DNA of 64,000 bases from Hymenobacter sp. CRA2 (GTDB taxonomy: Bacteria; Bacteroidota; Bacteroidia; Cytophagales; Hymenobacteraceae): NCBI RefSeq assembly GCF_002007105.1, contig NZ_MVBC01000003.1, positions 304,546-368,545 of the forward strand. Reading direction: 5' to 3'. Positions within the stretch are counted from its first letter, which is position 1. Each line of letters starts with the position of its first letter. Of the stretch, positions 16,702-24,817 are shown in pieces. A model generated the notes under the pieces. That model was given only the letters and a program-made list of their open reading frames with translations, did no database searches and was not told the DNA's origin. The position numbers and the translations under genes were made by a program.

Positions 16702-17631
16702 ATGAATCAGCTCATTGCCGCTGCCGTGCCAGCCCGGCCGACGGCCCCGCTGGTAGGCCGCCTCGCGCCCACGCCCAGCGGTTACTTGCACCTGGGCAAC
16801 GCCGTCAACTTCGTGCTGACCTGGCTGCTGGTGCGCCGCAGCGGCGGCCAGCTGCACCTGCGCATCGACGACCTGGACCGCAACCGCCTCCGCCGACCCT
16901 ATCTGGAGAGTATCTTCCGCACCATCGAGTGGCTGGGCCTTGATTACGACCACGGCCCCAGCGGCCCCGACGACTTCCTGCGCCACCACTCGCAGCTGCT
17001 GCACCTGCCCGAATACAACACGCTGCTGCGCCGCCTGCGCCTGCGCGCCGGCTTGCTGCACGCCAGCACCCGCTCCCGCACCCAAGACGCGGAAGTGCCC
17101 GCCGACCTGGATACGCCTGGCGTGGCATGGCGCACCCCAGTGCCCCCAAATACGGAAATCAGTTTCGCCGATGCCTGGCAGGGCCCGGTGAGCGTCGCCC
17201 TGGACCGCGCCATGCCCGATTTCGTGCTGCGCAAGAAAGACGCGGTAGCGGCGTATCAGCTAGCCAGCATTGCCGACGACCTGCGCCTCGGTACCACCCT
17301 TATCGTGCGGGGGCTAGACTTGCTGCCAAGTACCGCCGCGCAGCTCTGGCTAGCCCGGCAACTGCCCGAAACAGCCGCGTTCAACGCCGACCGCATACAG
17401 TTCCTGCACCACCCGCTGCTGCCAGGGGCCGACGGCCGCAAGCTCAGCAAGTCGCAGCAACAGCCGCTGGACCGCGGCATCATGGGCGCCGCCGCTGGTC
17501 CGCGCCCGGTATACGAGGCGGTGGCGCAGCTGCTCGGGCTGCCGGCGGCCGATGGGGAGTCATTTGCTAGGCTGCGCGACAAGGTGGCGAAAGCGGCTGG
17601 AGCTAAGCCGCTCAGCGTACCTCTTTCTTGA
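16702..17631 (+). CDS. GluQ-like class I tRNA-synthetase paralogue lacking the zinc cysteines
   Basis: 309 residues of the truncated glutamyl-tRNA synthetase family (GluQ, which attaches Glu to the queuosine base of tRNA-Asp). The HIGH-like site is PTPSGYLHLGNA (residues 23-34) and the KMSKS-like site is DGRKLSKSQQ (244-253). The anticodon-binding half of full GluRS is absent, as in GluQ. The zinc-binding cysteines that GluQ carries after the first Rossmann half are missing: the equivalent segment reads LLHASTRSRTQ (118-128). The activity may therefore be altered or zinc-free. A TAAGTTCG -7-like box ends 5 bases before the ATG. The 3' end overlaps the convergent endonuclease V gene by 20 bases. 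Confidence 0.85.
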   Translation: MNQLIAAAVPARPTAPLVGRLAPTPSGYLHLGNAVNFVLTWLLVRRSGGQLHLRIDDLDRNRLRRPYLESIFRTIEWLGLDYDHGPSGPDDFLRHHSQLLHLPEYNTLLRRLRLRAGLLHASTRSRTQDAEVPADLDTPGVAWRTPVPPNTEISFADAWQGPVSVALDRAMPDFVLRKKDAVAAYQLASIADDLRLGTTLIVRGLDLLPSTAAQLWLARQLPETAAFNADRIQFLHHPLLPGADGRKLSKSQQQPLDRGIMGAAAGPRPVYEAVAQLLGLPAADGESFARLRDKVAKAAGAKPLSVPLS

Positions 17632-18301
17632 ACTGCTCGGCCCAGTGGTCGGCCAGGCGCGTAGGCTCGGGTAGCTTGTAGCCGCGGGTGCAGTGCCAGG
17701 CCAAGGCCGTAGCCGTGTCTTGGTCCATGCGGTTCCCGGGGCTGACAAATACTGGTTTTACGCGTTCCTTGGTGCGCAATACTTCCCCGATAAGCTCGCC
17801 GGTTTTCTTATCGGTGAGCGGGGCCGTGCTGCCCGGTGCTGCCTCCGGTTCGGGGTGCTGGCCGGTCAGCACCTGCTTGGCTACGCCGAAGCTGGGCTTG
17901 TCGAGCAAGATGCCGATATGGGCGGCAATGCCCATGCGGCGCGGGTGCGCGTAGCCGTGGCCGTCTACCATCAGCACGTCGGGCTGGTGTTGCAGCTTGG
18001 CAAAGGCGTGCACGAGGTTGGGCGCTTCGCGGAAGGAGAGGAAGCCGGGCACGTACGGCATGTCCACCGGGCCGTAGTTGTACACCTTCTCCACCAGCTC
18101 CAGCTCCGGAAACCGGAGCACCACGATGACAGAAAGAATGGTGTCTTCCGTTGGAAACGACGAATCCAGGCCGGCAATCAGCTTAGGCGGGTGCGCCAGC
18201 GGCTCCAGGCGCTGCTGCTGGCGCATGTCGTGTTGCTGCTGGGTGAGCGTGCGGACGAGCTCGGGGTCGGCGGGCGGGTGGTAGGGACGGTAGTAGGCCA
18301 T
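17612..18301 (-). CDS. nfi: Endonuclease V (deoxyinosine 3' endonuclease)
   Basis: 229 residues, the usual size for the family. Catalytic acids are in GLDSSF (Asp46), FLSFREAP (Glu92) and VDGHGYAHPRRMG (Asp113), in the family's order and spacing, followed by KPSFGVAKQ and the late SPGNRMD motif. The enzyme nicks DNA one nucleotide 3' of deaminated adenine (hypoxanthine), or cuts inosine-containing RNA. The ATG at 18301 (MAYYRPY) is preferred over the open extension to 18457, which has no family similarity. Its 3' end overlaps the convergent GluQ-like gene by 20 bases. Confidence 0.92.
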   Translation of the reverse strand: MAYYRPYHPPADPELVRTLTQQQHDMRQQQRLEPLAHPPKLIAGLDSSFPTEDTILSVIVVLRFPELELVEKVYNYGPVDMPYVPGFLSFREAPNLVHAFAKLQHQPDVLMVDGHGYAHPRRMGIAAHIGILLDKPSFGVAKQVLTGQHPEPEAAPGSTAPLTDKKTGELIGEVLRTKERVKPVFVSPGNRMDQDTATALAWHCTRGYKLPEPTRLADHWAEQFKKEVR

Positions 18302-18458
18302 GGGGGAGGCAGGCGGGTGGGTGTGCCGGGCTATACGCAGGGCGCGGGCGGCGCGGCTACTATTTGCCCCAACGCAAGCGACGCGGCGGCTTAAGCGAGG
18401 TAATCTACGTTGAGCAGCGGGCGAAAATGATCTGCTAGAATGACCAGCCCCTAACATG

Positions 18459-18495
18459 GCAAGGGCCAGCTACTTTTCAAGCAGCTGGCCCTTGC
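18459..18495. terminator. Hairpin downstream of the serine hydrolase
   Basis: A perfect 13-bp stem GCAAGGGCCAGCT/AGCTGGCCCTTGC with an 11-base loop lies between two minus-strand genes. No good T-tract follows, so it may be a weak terminator or an mRNA-stabilising stem. Confidence 0.5.
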
Positions 18496-18513
18496 TGTCA
18501 TTCCAGATTCAGC

Positions 18514-20091
18514 CTACGAATTCACCCGGCTGAACACGTACGGGTCTTGGTCGATACCATCATTTACGCGGAGCTCCACCGCTTTCACCTGCCCCTCGGC
18601 CACGGTGAAAGTAGCCGGGTAGATGCCGTAGGCAAGGTTAGAGTAGGTGGTGCGGAACTGCTGCCCGTCCATATAATCCAGCGTGCCGATAAGCTGCGGA
18701 TGGTGGCTGAAGTGCACCAGCAGCTGCTTGCCCTTCGCTTCGATGGTCACGGGGCCGTACACCGGGTGCGTGTACTGGCCGGCGTAGGCTTTCAGGGCCA
18801 GCTCGGGCTTGCCCTTTTTGGCCACGCGGGCCGCCAGCTTCTCGATGTCGGCCTTGGTTTCGGCGTAGCCGGGGGCGCTGCGCTGCCACAGCTGGCGGCT
18901 GCGGTCGAGGTAGGGCATGTCCAGGTAGGCGTCGAGCAGCTGGTAGCGCAGCGCCTCGAAGAAGCTCTGCGTGTCCTGGTTGGTGAGCACCGCAATACCC
19001 AGGTTTTCCTCCGGCACGAAGCAGGTGTTGGTCACGTAACCGTTGGCGCCGCCCGTGTGCCAGAACACCTGCCTGCCGTTGTAATCGGCGGCGAATACGC
19101 CCAGGCCGTAGGTGCGGAAGTGCTCCGGCAGGATGGGCGACTTGCGCGCCGATACCGCCGTGTTGGCGTCGCGGGTGCGGCGCAGGGCCGCCGCGGGCAG
19201 CACTTCTTTGCCCTGGTACTTGCCGTTGTCGAGCTGAAACTGCAGCCACTTCGCTAGGTCATTCACACACGACACCATGCTGGCCGCCGGGCCGAGGTTG
19301 TCTACCTGGTCGAAGGGTAGCACGGCCAGCGGGCCGTAGGCGTTGGAGTAGGGCAGGGCAATGTTGGGGCGCTGCCCAAAGCCCGCCGTCAGCATGTAGG
19401 TGTTCGACATGCCCAGCGGCTTGAGTAGCGTTTGCTCCACGTAGCTTTCCCACGAGGTGCCGCCCGTTACGGCCGGAATCACCTGCCCGGCGGCCAGAAA
19501 GCCCGCGTTGCAGTAGCCGTAGTCCTGCCGAAAAGGCGTCACGGGTTTCAGCAGCCGCATGTGGTCGATGATTTCCTGCCGGGAAAAGTTGCTGTCCCAA
19601 AAGGCAAAGTCGCCTTGGAAGGTCTTGGTGCCGAGGTGGTGCCCCAGCAGGTCGCGCACCGTCACCAGCTGGGAGCTGATGGGGTCGTAGAGCTGAAAGC
19701 CGGGCAGGTATTTGCTGGCTGGGTCATTTAGCGAAAGTTTGCCTTGCTGCTCCAGGGCCGCCAGCGCCGTGCCGGTAAACAGCTTGGAGTTCGAGGCAAT
19801 CATGAACAGCGTGTTGCCGTCCACGGGCTCGGGCCGGCCCACGGCGCGCACGCCGTAGCCCTTGCTGACCACCACCTGGCCATCTTTCACCACCACCACA
19901 GCCAGACCCGGAATCTGCCACAGGCGTAGGCCGCGCTTCACGTACTGGTCGAGGCTATCGGCCACAAACTGGTTGCCAGCGGCGGCGGTAGCGGTGGGCG
20001 AGGAGTGAGCTAGTGCCGCCACGGGCAGCAGGGCGGTCAGGGCGGCAGCGGACAAGCCGCGCAACAACCGGCGGAAAGGGAAACGTTGCAT
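18514..20091 (-). CDS. Exported serine hydrolase, beta-lactamase class C family
   Basis: 525 residues. A signal peptide (LSAAALTALLPVAALAHS) ends near residue 29. The penicillin-binding fold carries SNSK (Ser100-Lys103), the YCN motif at 193-195 and a later FWHTGGANGY box standing in for KTG. The final 110 or so residues form a beta-rich lipocalin-like C-terminal domain (LALKAYAGQYTHPVYGP). Such proteins are periplasmic esterases or D-amino-acid peptidases; resistance to beta-lactams cannot be inferred. The ATG at 20091 gives a proper signal peptide, and the 51-residue upstream extension is discounted. Its promoter is at 20242-20273, leaving a leader of about 140 bases. Confidence 0.88.
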   Translation of the reverse strand: MQRFPFRRLLRGLSAAALTALLPVAALAHSSPTATAAAGNQFVADSLDQYVKRGLRLWQIPGLAVVVVKDGQVVVSKGYGVRAVGRPEPVDGNTLFMIASNSKLFTGTALAALEQQGKLSLNDPASKYLPGFQLYDPISSQLVTVRDLLGHHLGTKTFQGDFAFWDSNFSRQEIIDHMRLLKPVTPFRQDYGYCNAGFLAAGQVIPAVTGGTSWESYVEQTLLKPLGMSNTYMLTAGFGQRPNIALPYSNAYGPLAVLPFDQVDNLGPAASMVSCVNDLAKWLQFQLDNGKYQGKEVLPAAALRRTRDANTAVSARKSPILPEHFRTYGLGVFAADYNGRQVFWHTGGANGYVTNTCFVPEENLGIAVLTNQDTQSFFEALRYQLLDAYLDMPYLDRSRQLWQRSAPGYAETKADIEKLAARVAKKGKPELALKAYAGQYTHPVYGPVTIEAKGKQLLVHFSHHPQLIGTLDYMDGQQFRTTYSNLAYGIYPATFTVAEGQVKAVELRVNDGIDQDPYVFSRVNS

Positions 20092-20241
20092 CAACGAGGC
20101 AAGCGAAAAAAGAACAGAAGCAAAAGGACACGGCCGCTGGGTCGACCGTTGCGGGACCGGGGCAGTAAAGGCCGCGAGCGGACGGCGAAGGCTGCATCCA
20201 CCGGCACAGCGGAAGATAGTATGAGGGCAAGGTAATTCAGG

Positions 20242-20273
20242 CAAAAGTAGTAGGCGAACCTGCTTTTAGCCAA
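20242..20273 (-). promoter_or_regulatory. Promoter of the serine hydrolase gene
   Basis: On the minus strand TTG (20273-20271) is followed 21 bases later by TACTTTTG (20249-20242), an exact -7 element. Confidence 0.6.
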
Positions 20274-20362
20274 TAACATCGGGCGAGCCGGCACAAAGCC
20301 AACGCAATACACCACATTTGCGTAAGCACTCTGCCGCGTTTTCGCCTTTTCGCATCCCGGTT

Positions 20363-21010
20363 ATGCTCCCCTCTATTGCTCCCAGGCCCGTACGCCTGGA
20401 GCTTCCCTTCGCCACCTTGCCCGGCGAGCTGGTCATACCCGCGTTAGCGCCTGGTATTGTGGTTTTTGTGCACGGCAACGGCAGTTCCCGCCTTAGCCCA
20501 CGCAATCAGTATGTGGCCCGCCGCCTGCAGCAAGCCGGTTTTGGTACTTTGCTGCTCGATCTGCTCACCCCCGAGGAGGACAACGCCTTCGAAGCCCGCT
20601 TCGACCTGGACCTGCTCACGCGCCGCCTGCTTGGCGCGGCCAGTTGGCTGCGCCGCGAGCAGCGCCTGCACGATTTGCGGTTAGGCTTTTTTGGGGCCAG
20701 CACCGGCGCTGCCCCGGCCCTGAACGCCGCTGCCGAGTTGGGCAGCCACGTAGGCGCCGTGATTTTGCGCGGTGGCCGCCCCGACCTTGCCCTGCCCGCC
20801 ACGCTGGGCCGTGTGCAGGCCTCCACCTTGCTGATCGTGGGTGGGCAGGACTGGCCCGTGATGGGGCCCAACGAGCAGGCCCTGCAAACGCTTACCGGAC
20901 CCAAGCAGCTGTGCGTGGTGCCCGGCGCCAGCCACTTGTTTGAGGAACCCGGCACCCTGGCCGAAGTCGGCGACCTGGCGGTGAGCTGGTGCCAGCAGCA
21001 CCTGGCGTAG
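20363..21010 (+). CDS. Dienelactone hydrolase-like alpha/beta hydrolase
   Basis: 215 residues. FVHGNGSSRLSPRNQYVA forms the oxyanion loop, GFFGASTGAAPAL holds the nucleophile elbow (G-A-S-T-G), LLIVGGQDWPV carries the acid and VPGASHLFEEPG the catalytic histidine. This short hydrolase is the domain that in many bacteria is fused behind a phosphoribosyltransferase domain; here it stands alone. Substrate unknown. The ATG at 20363 is taken over the upstream non-ATG start at 20318. A CACATTTG -7-like box lies 43 bases upstream (20313-20320). It may be cotranscribed with the DUF1990 pair 93 bases downstream. Confidence 0.82.
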   Translation: MLPSIAPRPVRLELPFATLPGELVIPALAPGIVVFVHGNGSSRLSPRNQYVARRLQQAGFGTLLLDLLTPEEDNAFEARFDLDLLTRRLLGAASWLRREQRLHDLRLGFFGASTGAAPALNAAAELGSHVGAVILRGGRPDLALPATLGRVQASTLLIVGGQDWPVMGPNEQALQTLTGPKQLCVVPGASHLFEEPGTLAEVGDLAVSWCQQHLA

Positions 21011-21102
21011 CCTCGGGGCCGACTAAGCCAACCTAGCCAGCGGCGGGCACGTTTGCAGCAGCAGCGTCGCCCTCCCTCACCACCCCCGGCGGCGCGGTTT
21101 AC

Positions 21103-21678
21103 ATGAGTCAGGACGTTCAATCCGCCGAAGAAGGCGCCGGCCCGTTTACCGAACGGCGCTACTACATCGACGTGGCCCGGCCCAAGGAGGCCGCGCCGGC
21201 GCTGATGCACCGCATTCAGTGCCACATCGAAGAGTTTTCCCCCAACCTGTTGGCTGACTTCCACAAGGCCAAGGGCGAGGAGCACCAGCTGCGCATCGGC
21301 GACGAGTTTCACATCAAGATTCTCGGGCCGTGGAATGGCTCGGTGCGCGTGACGGAAGTAGCCGATCAGCACTTCGAGCTGTGCACCCTGGAAGGCCACC
21401 CCGAGGCCGGTACCATCCGCTTCTCGCTGCGCCAGCTGCCCAACAAAGCCGATACCCTGCGCTTCGAAATCCGCTCCCGGGCCCGCTCCCGCGACGGGCT
21501 GGTGGCGTTTGCCTACAGCACCCTGGGCGTGGGCAAGCAGGTGCAGGAGCAGACCTGGGTCACCTTTTGCCAGCGCGTAGCCGAGGCCAGCGGCGGCGAA
21601 ATCCTGGGCCCGGTGCAGGTAGAAACCACGGAGCACGAAGCCTCCGGCAAGCACACCGAACGCCATGAACGCGACTAG
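21103..21678 (+). CDS. DUF1990-like protein, first of a tandem pair
   Basis: 191 residues, with no signal peptide or membrane span. LRIGDEFHIKILGPWNGSVRVTEV, then FELCTLEGHPEAGTIRFSL and ARSRDGLVAFAYSTLGVGKQ, fit the DUF1990 pattern (a SRPBCC-like fold of unknown function). The C-terminus is hydrophilic and charged (EHEASGKHTERHERD). It overlaps the next DUF1990 gene by 14 bases in a different frame, so the two are probably translationally coupled and may form a heterodimer (inference). Function is unknown. Confidence 0.75.
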   Translation: MSQDVQSAEEGAGPFTERRYYIDVARPKEAAPALMHRIQCHIEEFSPNLLADFHKAKGEEHQLRIGDEFHIKILGPWNGSVRVTEVADQHFELCTLEGHPEAGTIRFSLRQLPNKADTLRFEIRSRARSRDGLVAFAYSTLGVGKQVQEQTWVTFCQRVAEASGGEILGPVQVETTEHEASGKHTERHERD

Positions 21679-22339
21679 CCCCGCCACTGCTACCGCTCCG
21701 CCCCTCTGGCAGCGCTACAAAACCCAGCTCGACGCCTACAGCAAAGCCCAAATCAACTACGACCTGGACCGTGTGAGCGAGTACACGGCCGCCGCCGGCT
21801 GGCGCCTCGACGATTACCACACCCTGCTGCCTACCGAGCCGCCCGGTCCGCCCGTGGCCGGCGGCAGCTTCGAGGCGGCCAAGCAGGTGCTGCTGAACTA
21901 CTCCTTCCCGCCGCCCGACCTGATTACCGGCATTTTCGTGCCCGATCAGCCCCTGGCCGAGCGTGTGATGCTGCTGCGGGCGCACTTCCTGTTCTTCACC
22001 TTCTGGTTTGGGGTGCGCATCGGCGGCGTGACGGACGAGCAGCGCGACTCACCCGACGGCCCCGAGCAGGTGTGGGGCTACAACTACCGCACCCTGAAAG
22101 GCCACTTCGAAAAGGGGCAGATTACCTTCACCATCCACAAAAACCTGCGCACCGGCAAGGTGAAGTTTCAGGTGCAAGCCTACTCCCAGCCCGACCGCAT
22201 CAGCAACCCGTTTTACCGCATCGGCTTCAAGCTGTTCGGCCGCTCATTGCAGCGCCGGTTTGCCCGCGGCTCCATGCAGCGCATGCGCGAGCAAGTAGTG
22301 GCACAGCTGCGGCAGGGCAAGGTGGCTAAGCCCGCATAG
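21665..22339 (+). CDS. DUF1990 family protein, second of a tandem pair
   Basis: 224 residues. FEAAKQVLLNYSFPPPDLITGIF, then AHFLFFTFWFGVRIGGVTDE and VWGYNYRTLKGHFEKGQITF, follow the DUF1990 order, with a C-terminal RRFARGSMQRMREQV. No secretion signal. Proteins of this family bind small hydrophobic ligands by fold analogy only; no activity is known. The ATG at 21665 lies within the end of the preceding paralogue. The gene is followed by a long palindromic repeat. Confidence 0.85.
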   Translation: MNATSPATATAPPLWQRYKTQLDAYSKAQINYDLDRVSEYTAAAGWRLDDYHTLLPTEPPGPPVAGGSFEAAKQVLLNYSFPPPDLITGIFVPDQPLAERVMLLRAHFLFFTFWFGVRIGGVTDEQRDSPDGPEQVWGYNYRTLKGHFEKGQITFTIHKNLRTGKVKFQVQAYSQPDRISNPFYRIGFKLFGRSLQRRFARGSMQRMREQVVAQLRQGKVAKPA

Positions 22340-22352
22340 GCACGGCGAAAAA

Positions 22353-22482
22353 AGAACGTCATTCCGAGCGCAGCCGAGGAATCTCGCGTGTTTAGCCAGA
22401 TAGTTAGCTTCTCGTGGAACGAGCAAATTGCTACCTGACGTCAGCACGCAAGATTCCTCGGCTAGGCTCGGAATGACGTTCT
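22353..22482. repeat. Long palindrome, GTCATTCCGAG variant
   Basis: Left arm AGAACGTCATTCCGAGC and right arm GCTCGGAATGACGTTCT pair over 17 bases. Inner segments CCGAGGAATCTCGCGTG and CACGCAAGATTCCTCGG pair imperfectly. Same layout as the elements at 9621 and 50753. Confidence 0.85.
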
Positions 22483-22500
22483 GAGGATCTGAAAAAAGCC

Positions 22501-22803
22501 TTACTCAGGCCGAAACAGCCGCTTATCGGCCCAGAACGTGCCCAGTGGCACCAGCGAGGCGGCAAAGCCCAGCGCCGCTTTGCGGAAGGACCAGCTGTAC
22601 TCGATGGTGGAAATGATGAGCAGCAGCACGTAGAGCACGAAGAGCAGGCCGTGGGCCATACCTACGGCGCGCACGGCTTCGGGCTGGCCGAAAAGGTACT
22701 TCAGCGGCATGGCAATGCCCAGTAGCACCAGAAACGACAAGCCTTCGAGAAAACCAACCAGGCGCAGGCGGCCCAGCGAAGAAGAAAACAGACGAAACAG
22801 CAT
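22501..22803 (-). CDS. DUF3817 small membrane protein
   Basis: 100 residues with three predicted membrane helices: LVGFLEGLSFLVLLGIAMP, MAHGLLFVLYVLLLIISTI and ALGFAASLVPLGTFWADK. The order FLEGLSF..GMAHG..LPLGTFW is the DUF3817 signature of small integral membrane proteins of unknown function. The predicted -7 box TAACTTTG at 22837-22830 lies 26 bases upstream of the ATG at 22803, ruling out the longer open frame to 22848. Confidence 0.88.
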   Translation of the reverse strand: MLFRLFSSSLGRLRLVGFLEGLSFLVLLGIAMPLKYLFGQPEAVRAVGMAHGLLFVLYVLLLIISTIEYSWSFRKAALGFAASLVPLGTFWADKRLFRPE

Positions 22804-22829
22804 CGGCGTACCAACAAAAACCTTCGCAG

Positions 22830-22837
22830 CAAAGTTA
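22830..22837 (-). promoter_or_regulatory. -7 element of the DUF3817 gene
   Basis: TAACTTTG on the minus strand matches TAnnTTTG exactly and fixes the start codon at 22803. No -33 box is evident. Confidence 0.5.
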
Positions 22838-22905
22838 CCACCATCCACCGCCGCGGTAGCCGCCCGCGGCGGTGATATTTGTCATCCCTTCTTCAAGCAA
22901 CTCCC

Positions 22906-23949
22906 ATGAGTGAAACCAAAGCTTACGCGGCTCCTTCCGCCACCGAGCCCCTCGGCCCCTTTCAGCTAGACCGCCGCGCCCCCGGCCCGCACGACGTGCA
23001 AATCGAAGTACTGTACTGCGGCGTGTGCCACTCCGACGTGCACCAGGCCCGCGACGAGTGGGGCGGCTCGACCTTCCCCATGGTGCCCGGCCACGAAATC
23101 GTGGGCCGCGTGACCGAAGTGGGCGGCCAGGTAAACAAGTTCAAGACCGGCGACCTGGTGGGCGTGGGCTGCATGGTGGATACCTGCCGCACCTGCCCCA
23201 ACTGTCAGCAGGGCCTGGAGCAGTACTGCGAGACGCACATCAGCTTCACCTACAACAGCACCCTGCAGGACCGCCAGACGCGCACCTACGGCGGCTATTC
23301 CAAGCAGCTGGTGGTCGACGAAAACTACGTGCTGCGCGTGTCGGATAAGCTGCCGCTGGAAGGCGTAGCACCGCTGCTTTGCGCCGGTATTACCACCTAC
23401 TCGCCGCTGCGCACCTGGGGCGTCGGCCCCGGCAAACGCGTGGGTGTGGTGGGCCTGGGCGGTCTGGGCCACATGGCCGTAAAGCTGGCCGCCGCCATGG
23501 GCGCCGAAGTGACCGTGCTCAGCACCTCGCCCTCCAAGGAAGCCGACGCCAAAGTCCTGGGCGCCCACCGCTTCGTGGTAACCAAGGACCCGGAGGTGCT
23601 CAAGCAGGAGCGCAACTACTTCGACCTGATCATCAATACCGTCGGCTCGAATATGGACCTGAATCAGTACCTGCTACTGCTGCGCCTCGACGGCACGATG
23701 GTGATGGTGGGCCTGCCGCCCGAAGCCCCGCAAATCGGCATCTTTCCGCTGGTGGGCCAGCGCCGTCGCCTAGCCGGCTCGCACATCGGCGGCATTGCCG
23801 AAACGCAGGAAATGCTGGATTTCTGCGCCGAGCACAATATCGTGTCCGATGTGGAAGTCATTCCCATCGACTACATCAACGAGGCCTACGAGCGGATGCT
23901 GCGCAGCGACGTGAAGTACCGCTTTGTGATTGATCTGGCCACGCTGTAA
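22906..23949 (+). CDS. Zinc-dependent NAD(P) alcohol dehydrogenase (YahK/cinnamyl type)
   Basis: 347 residues. Catalytic zinc ligands sit in YCGVCHSDVHQ and PGHEIVGRV. The structural zinc site is DTCRTCPNCQQGLEQYC, and the cofactor-binding site is GLGGLGHMAVKLA. This is the cinnamyl-alcohol/YahK-like branch of medium-chain dehydrogenases, which reduces a broad range of aldehydes, mostly with NADPH. Cytoplasmic. The ATG at 22906 matches the family N-terminus; a GATATTTG -7-like box lies 24 bases upstream. It is divergent from the DUF3817 gene and followed by a long palindrome. Confidence 0.93.
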   Translation: MSETKAYAAPSATEPLGPFQLDRRAPGPHDVQIEVLYCGVCHSDVHQARDEWGGSTFPMVPGHEIVGRVTEVGGQVNKFKTGDLVGVGCMVDTCRTCPNCQQGLEQYCETHISFTYNSTLQDRQTRTYGGYSKQLVVDENYVLRVSDKLPLEGVAPLLCAGITTYSPLRTWGVGPGKRVGVVGLGGLGHMAVKLAAAMGAEVTVLSTSPSKEADAKVLGAHRFVVTKDPEVLKQERNYFDLIINTVGSNMDLNQYLLLLRLDGTMVMVGLPPEAPQIGIFPLVGQRRRLAGSHIGGIAETQEMLDFCAEHNIVSDVEVIPIDYINEAYERMLRSDVKYRFVIDLATL

Positions 23950-23978
23950 GGCATCATAGCAAGAACAGAGTAGTAAAA

Positions 23979-24091
23979 ACGCCTGTCATCCTGAGCGGAA
24001 CGCGAAGGACCTTATCACACCAGAACGAGTCGTAACAATGATGGTCGTTCATGGGTGGTAAAGTCCTTCCTTCGGCAGGATGACAGGCGTT
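23979..24091. repeat. Long palindrome, GTCATCCTGAG variant
   Basis: Outer arms AACGCCTGTCATCCTG and CAGGATGACAGGCGTT are perfect complements over 16 bases; inner GAAGGACCTT and AAGTCCTTCC continue the stem. It lies between convergent genes, so it may also act as a terminator. Confidence 0.85.
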
Positions 24092-24124
24092 CTTGCAGCT
24101 ACTAGTGCTAGTTAGCAGGAGGGT

Positions 24125-24640
24125 TTACCGCACTTCGTACGGAAAGCGGAAGCTGCCCTCAAATGTCATCTTCTTGGCGTTGCGCGGGGCGCTGGTGGAG
24201 CACACCACCGCCCGAAAAGTGCCCGTCAGCACGTGCTGCTTGGTATCCACGGCCGTGACGCGTACCTCGCCGTCGTTGACGCCGCAGGCCATGGATTCGG
24301 CGGTGGTTTCGCCCACGCGGTAAGTGGCCTCGCGCACGTGGGCGCTCAGGATTTCCTTGAAACGGTACACCTGCGGCACGGGCTTGAACTCGTCCACCAG
24401 GATGGTCAGGCCGGGGTCGTCGGGGGCATCGGCCCGAATCAGGTTCAGCGTGAGCACCTTGCCCGCACCCGACGACGCTTCGATGCGCGAATAAGTGGTA
24501 TCAACGAGCACCGGGGCGCCGTTGAGGCGCAGGGTGAGGTGGTGGGGCAGGGGAGGGACTTGCCGCGGGTAGCTGGCAGCGGCGGTGAGGGTCAGCAACC
24601 CCAGAAAAGCGGGCAGACGGAAGCGGCACAGGGACTTCAT
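24125..24640 (-). CDS. Hypothetical exported protein
   Basis: 171 residues. A signal peptide (LPAFLGLLTLTAAASYP) is followed by a beta-rich domain of alternating hydrophobic strands ending GTFRAVVCSTSAPRNAKKMTFEGSFRFPYEVR. The end resembles the DUF6252-like domains of Bacteroidota exported proteins, but I am not sure of the family. The ATG at 24640 places the signal peptide at the N-terminus; the open frame continues 42 residues further without one. Single gene, with no recognisable partner. Confidence 0.7.
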   Translation of the reverse strand: MKSLCRFRLPAFLGLLTLTAAASYPRQVPPLPHHLTLRLNGAPVLVDTTYSRIEASSGAGKVLTLNLIRADAPDDPGLTILVDEFKPVPQVYRFKEILSAHVREATYRVGETTAESMACGVNDGEVRVTAVDTKQHVLTGTFRAVVCSTSAPRNAKKMTFEGSFRFPYEVR

Positions 24641-24751
24641 GCAGGTAAGCGGCCGGCGGGGAAAAGAGCAGGCAGCCGAAAATACGGCCGGCGCCGCGTC
24701 CGCCACGCAGCCGCCGACGCAAAACCGTGCCACCATCGGCCAAAACAACCA

Positions 24752-24792
24752 GGCCGGCCGCTGCAAAACCCGAGGTCTTGCAGCGGCCGGCC
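24752..24792 (-). terminator. Terminator of the cytochrome b gene
   Basis: A perfect 15-bp GC-rich stem GGCCGGCCGCTGCAA with an 11-base loop is followed on the minus strand by TGGTTGTTTTGG. It lies 25 bases beyond the stop of the gene at 24818. Confidence 0.75.
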
Positions 24793-24817
24793 CAGCGTAC
24801 AGGGGTTCCGATGAAGC

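Noticed and set aside
16409..16705. Plus-strand open frame through the CATTGCGAG repeat
   Set aside because: It consists of palindromic repeat and terminator sequence.
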